From an uncultured Treponema sp. (GTDB lineage Bacteria; Spirochaetota; Spirochaetia; Treponematales; Treponemataceae), in the NCBI GenBank assembly GCA_947176045.1, contig CAMWPF010000121.1, positions 1 through 5,497 of the forward strand: a DNA stretch of 5,497 bases, read 5' to 3'. The notes under the pieces were generated by a model that worked only from the letters and a program-made list of their open reading frames with translations, ran no database searches and was not told where the DNA came from. Positions 5,326 through 5,497 of the stretch are shown one piece after another. The position numbers were made by a program, and so were the translations under genes. Each line of letters opens with the position of its first letter. The first letter of the stretch is position 1.

Positions 5326-5497
5326 ATTTTATCCTGACCTTTTATCAATTTTATAGACTGCAATATCAAAAATACTGTAAACCTGCTCATAAAGCGCATA
5401 CATAAATTTTCTACGGTAAAATGCTTTAAGAATTTATTCTTTTTCCAGTGCGGGAATTTTTCATTCAGATATAAATAATTTTCTTGAACTAGATGTG
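5322..5497 (-). CDS. C-terminal end of an unidentified polysaccharide-locus protein, possibly a glycosyltransferase
   Basis: Fifty-seven codons remain, from 5495 down to a TGA at 5324-5322; the gene starts outside the window. They include NYLYLNEKFPHWKKNKFLKH and end with a basic, hydrophobic tail (SRFTVFLILQSIKLIKG). The YL..KFP.WKKN pattern followed by an amphipathic tail is common at the end of family 2 glycosyltransferases, which fits the acetyltransferase neighbour, but no catalytic motif is present, so the function is an inference from context. The stop overlaps the acetyltransferase start by 4 nt, showing that they belong to one operon. The stretch is strongly AT-rich. Confidence 0.65.
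   Translation of the reverse strand, partial: HLVQENYLYLNEKFPHWKKNKFLKHFTVENLCMRFMSRFTVFLILQSIKLIKGQDKI

Overview
This 5.5 kb bacterial window has every supported gene on the minus strand, so transcription runs from right to left. The organism cannot be fixed from the sequence. A lipobox lipoprotein, a SirTM/zinc-macrodomain operon and mosaic base composition would suit a host-associated anaerobe such as a Treponema-like spirochaete or a Firmicute, but this is a weak inference. Base composition is patchy: 37 of 60 bases are G/C at 541-600 and 36 of 60 at 4201-4260, against 34 of 120 at 5341-5460. This looks like an accessory region assembled from several sources.

Right edge (4777-5497): an AT-rich surface-polysaccharide block. 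The end of an unidentified gene overlaps by 4 nt a WcaF/VatD-type hexapeptide-repeat acetyltransferase. Behind it (4564-4776) is a short gap with a protein-like C-terminal gene fragment.

Middle (1348-4521): a run of uncommon genes. A protein with an unassigned N-terminal domain and two topoisomerase-type C4 zinc ribbons is coupled by ATGA to a CoiA-like nuclease-family protein. A membrane-anchored NERD-domain protein with its own topoisomerase-type zinc finger follows, then a small lipoprotein. The NERD gene lies exactly between two 89-bp direct repeats (about 78% identical by hand count, no gaps). Each repeat contains the last 20 codons and the stop of a CoiA-type reading frame and then a promoter aimed at the next gene. 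The downstream copy is an orphan tail directly after the NERD stop codon and in the same frame.

Left part (1-1347): the lipoprotein is followed by a decayed zinc-ribbon-like gene whose pieces rejoin if two T5 runs each gain one T. Next come a sigma70-like promoter, a zinc-containing macrodomain gene (de-ADP-ribosylase type) and the overlapping start of a class M sirtuin (SirTM, protein ADP-ribosyltransferase). These two form the known reversible ADP-ribosylation pair.

No tRNA, rRNA, CRISPR array, transposase, riboswitch or convincing rho-independent terminator was seen.
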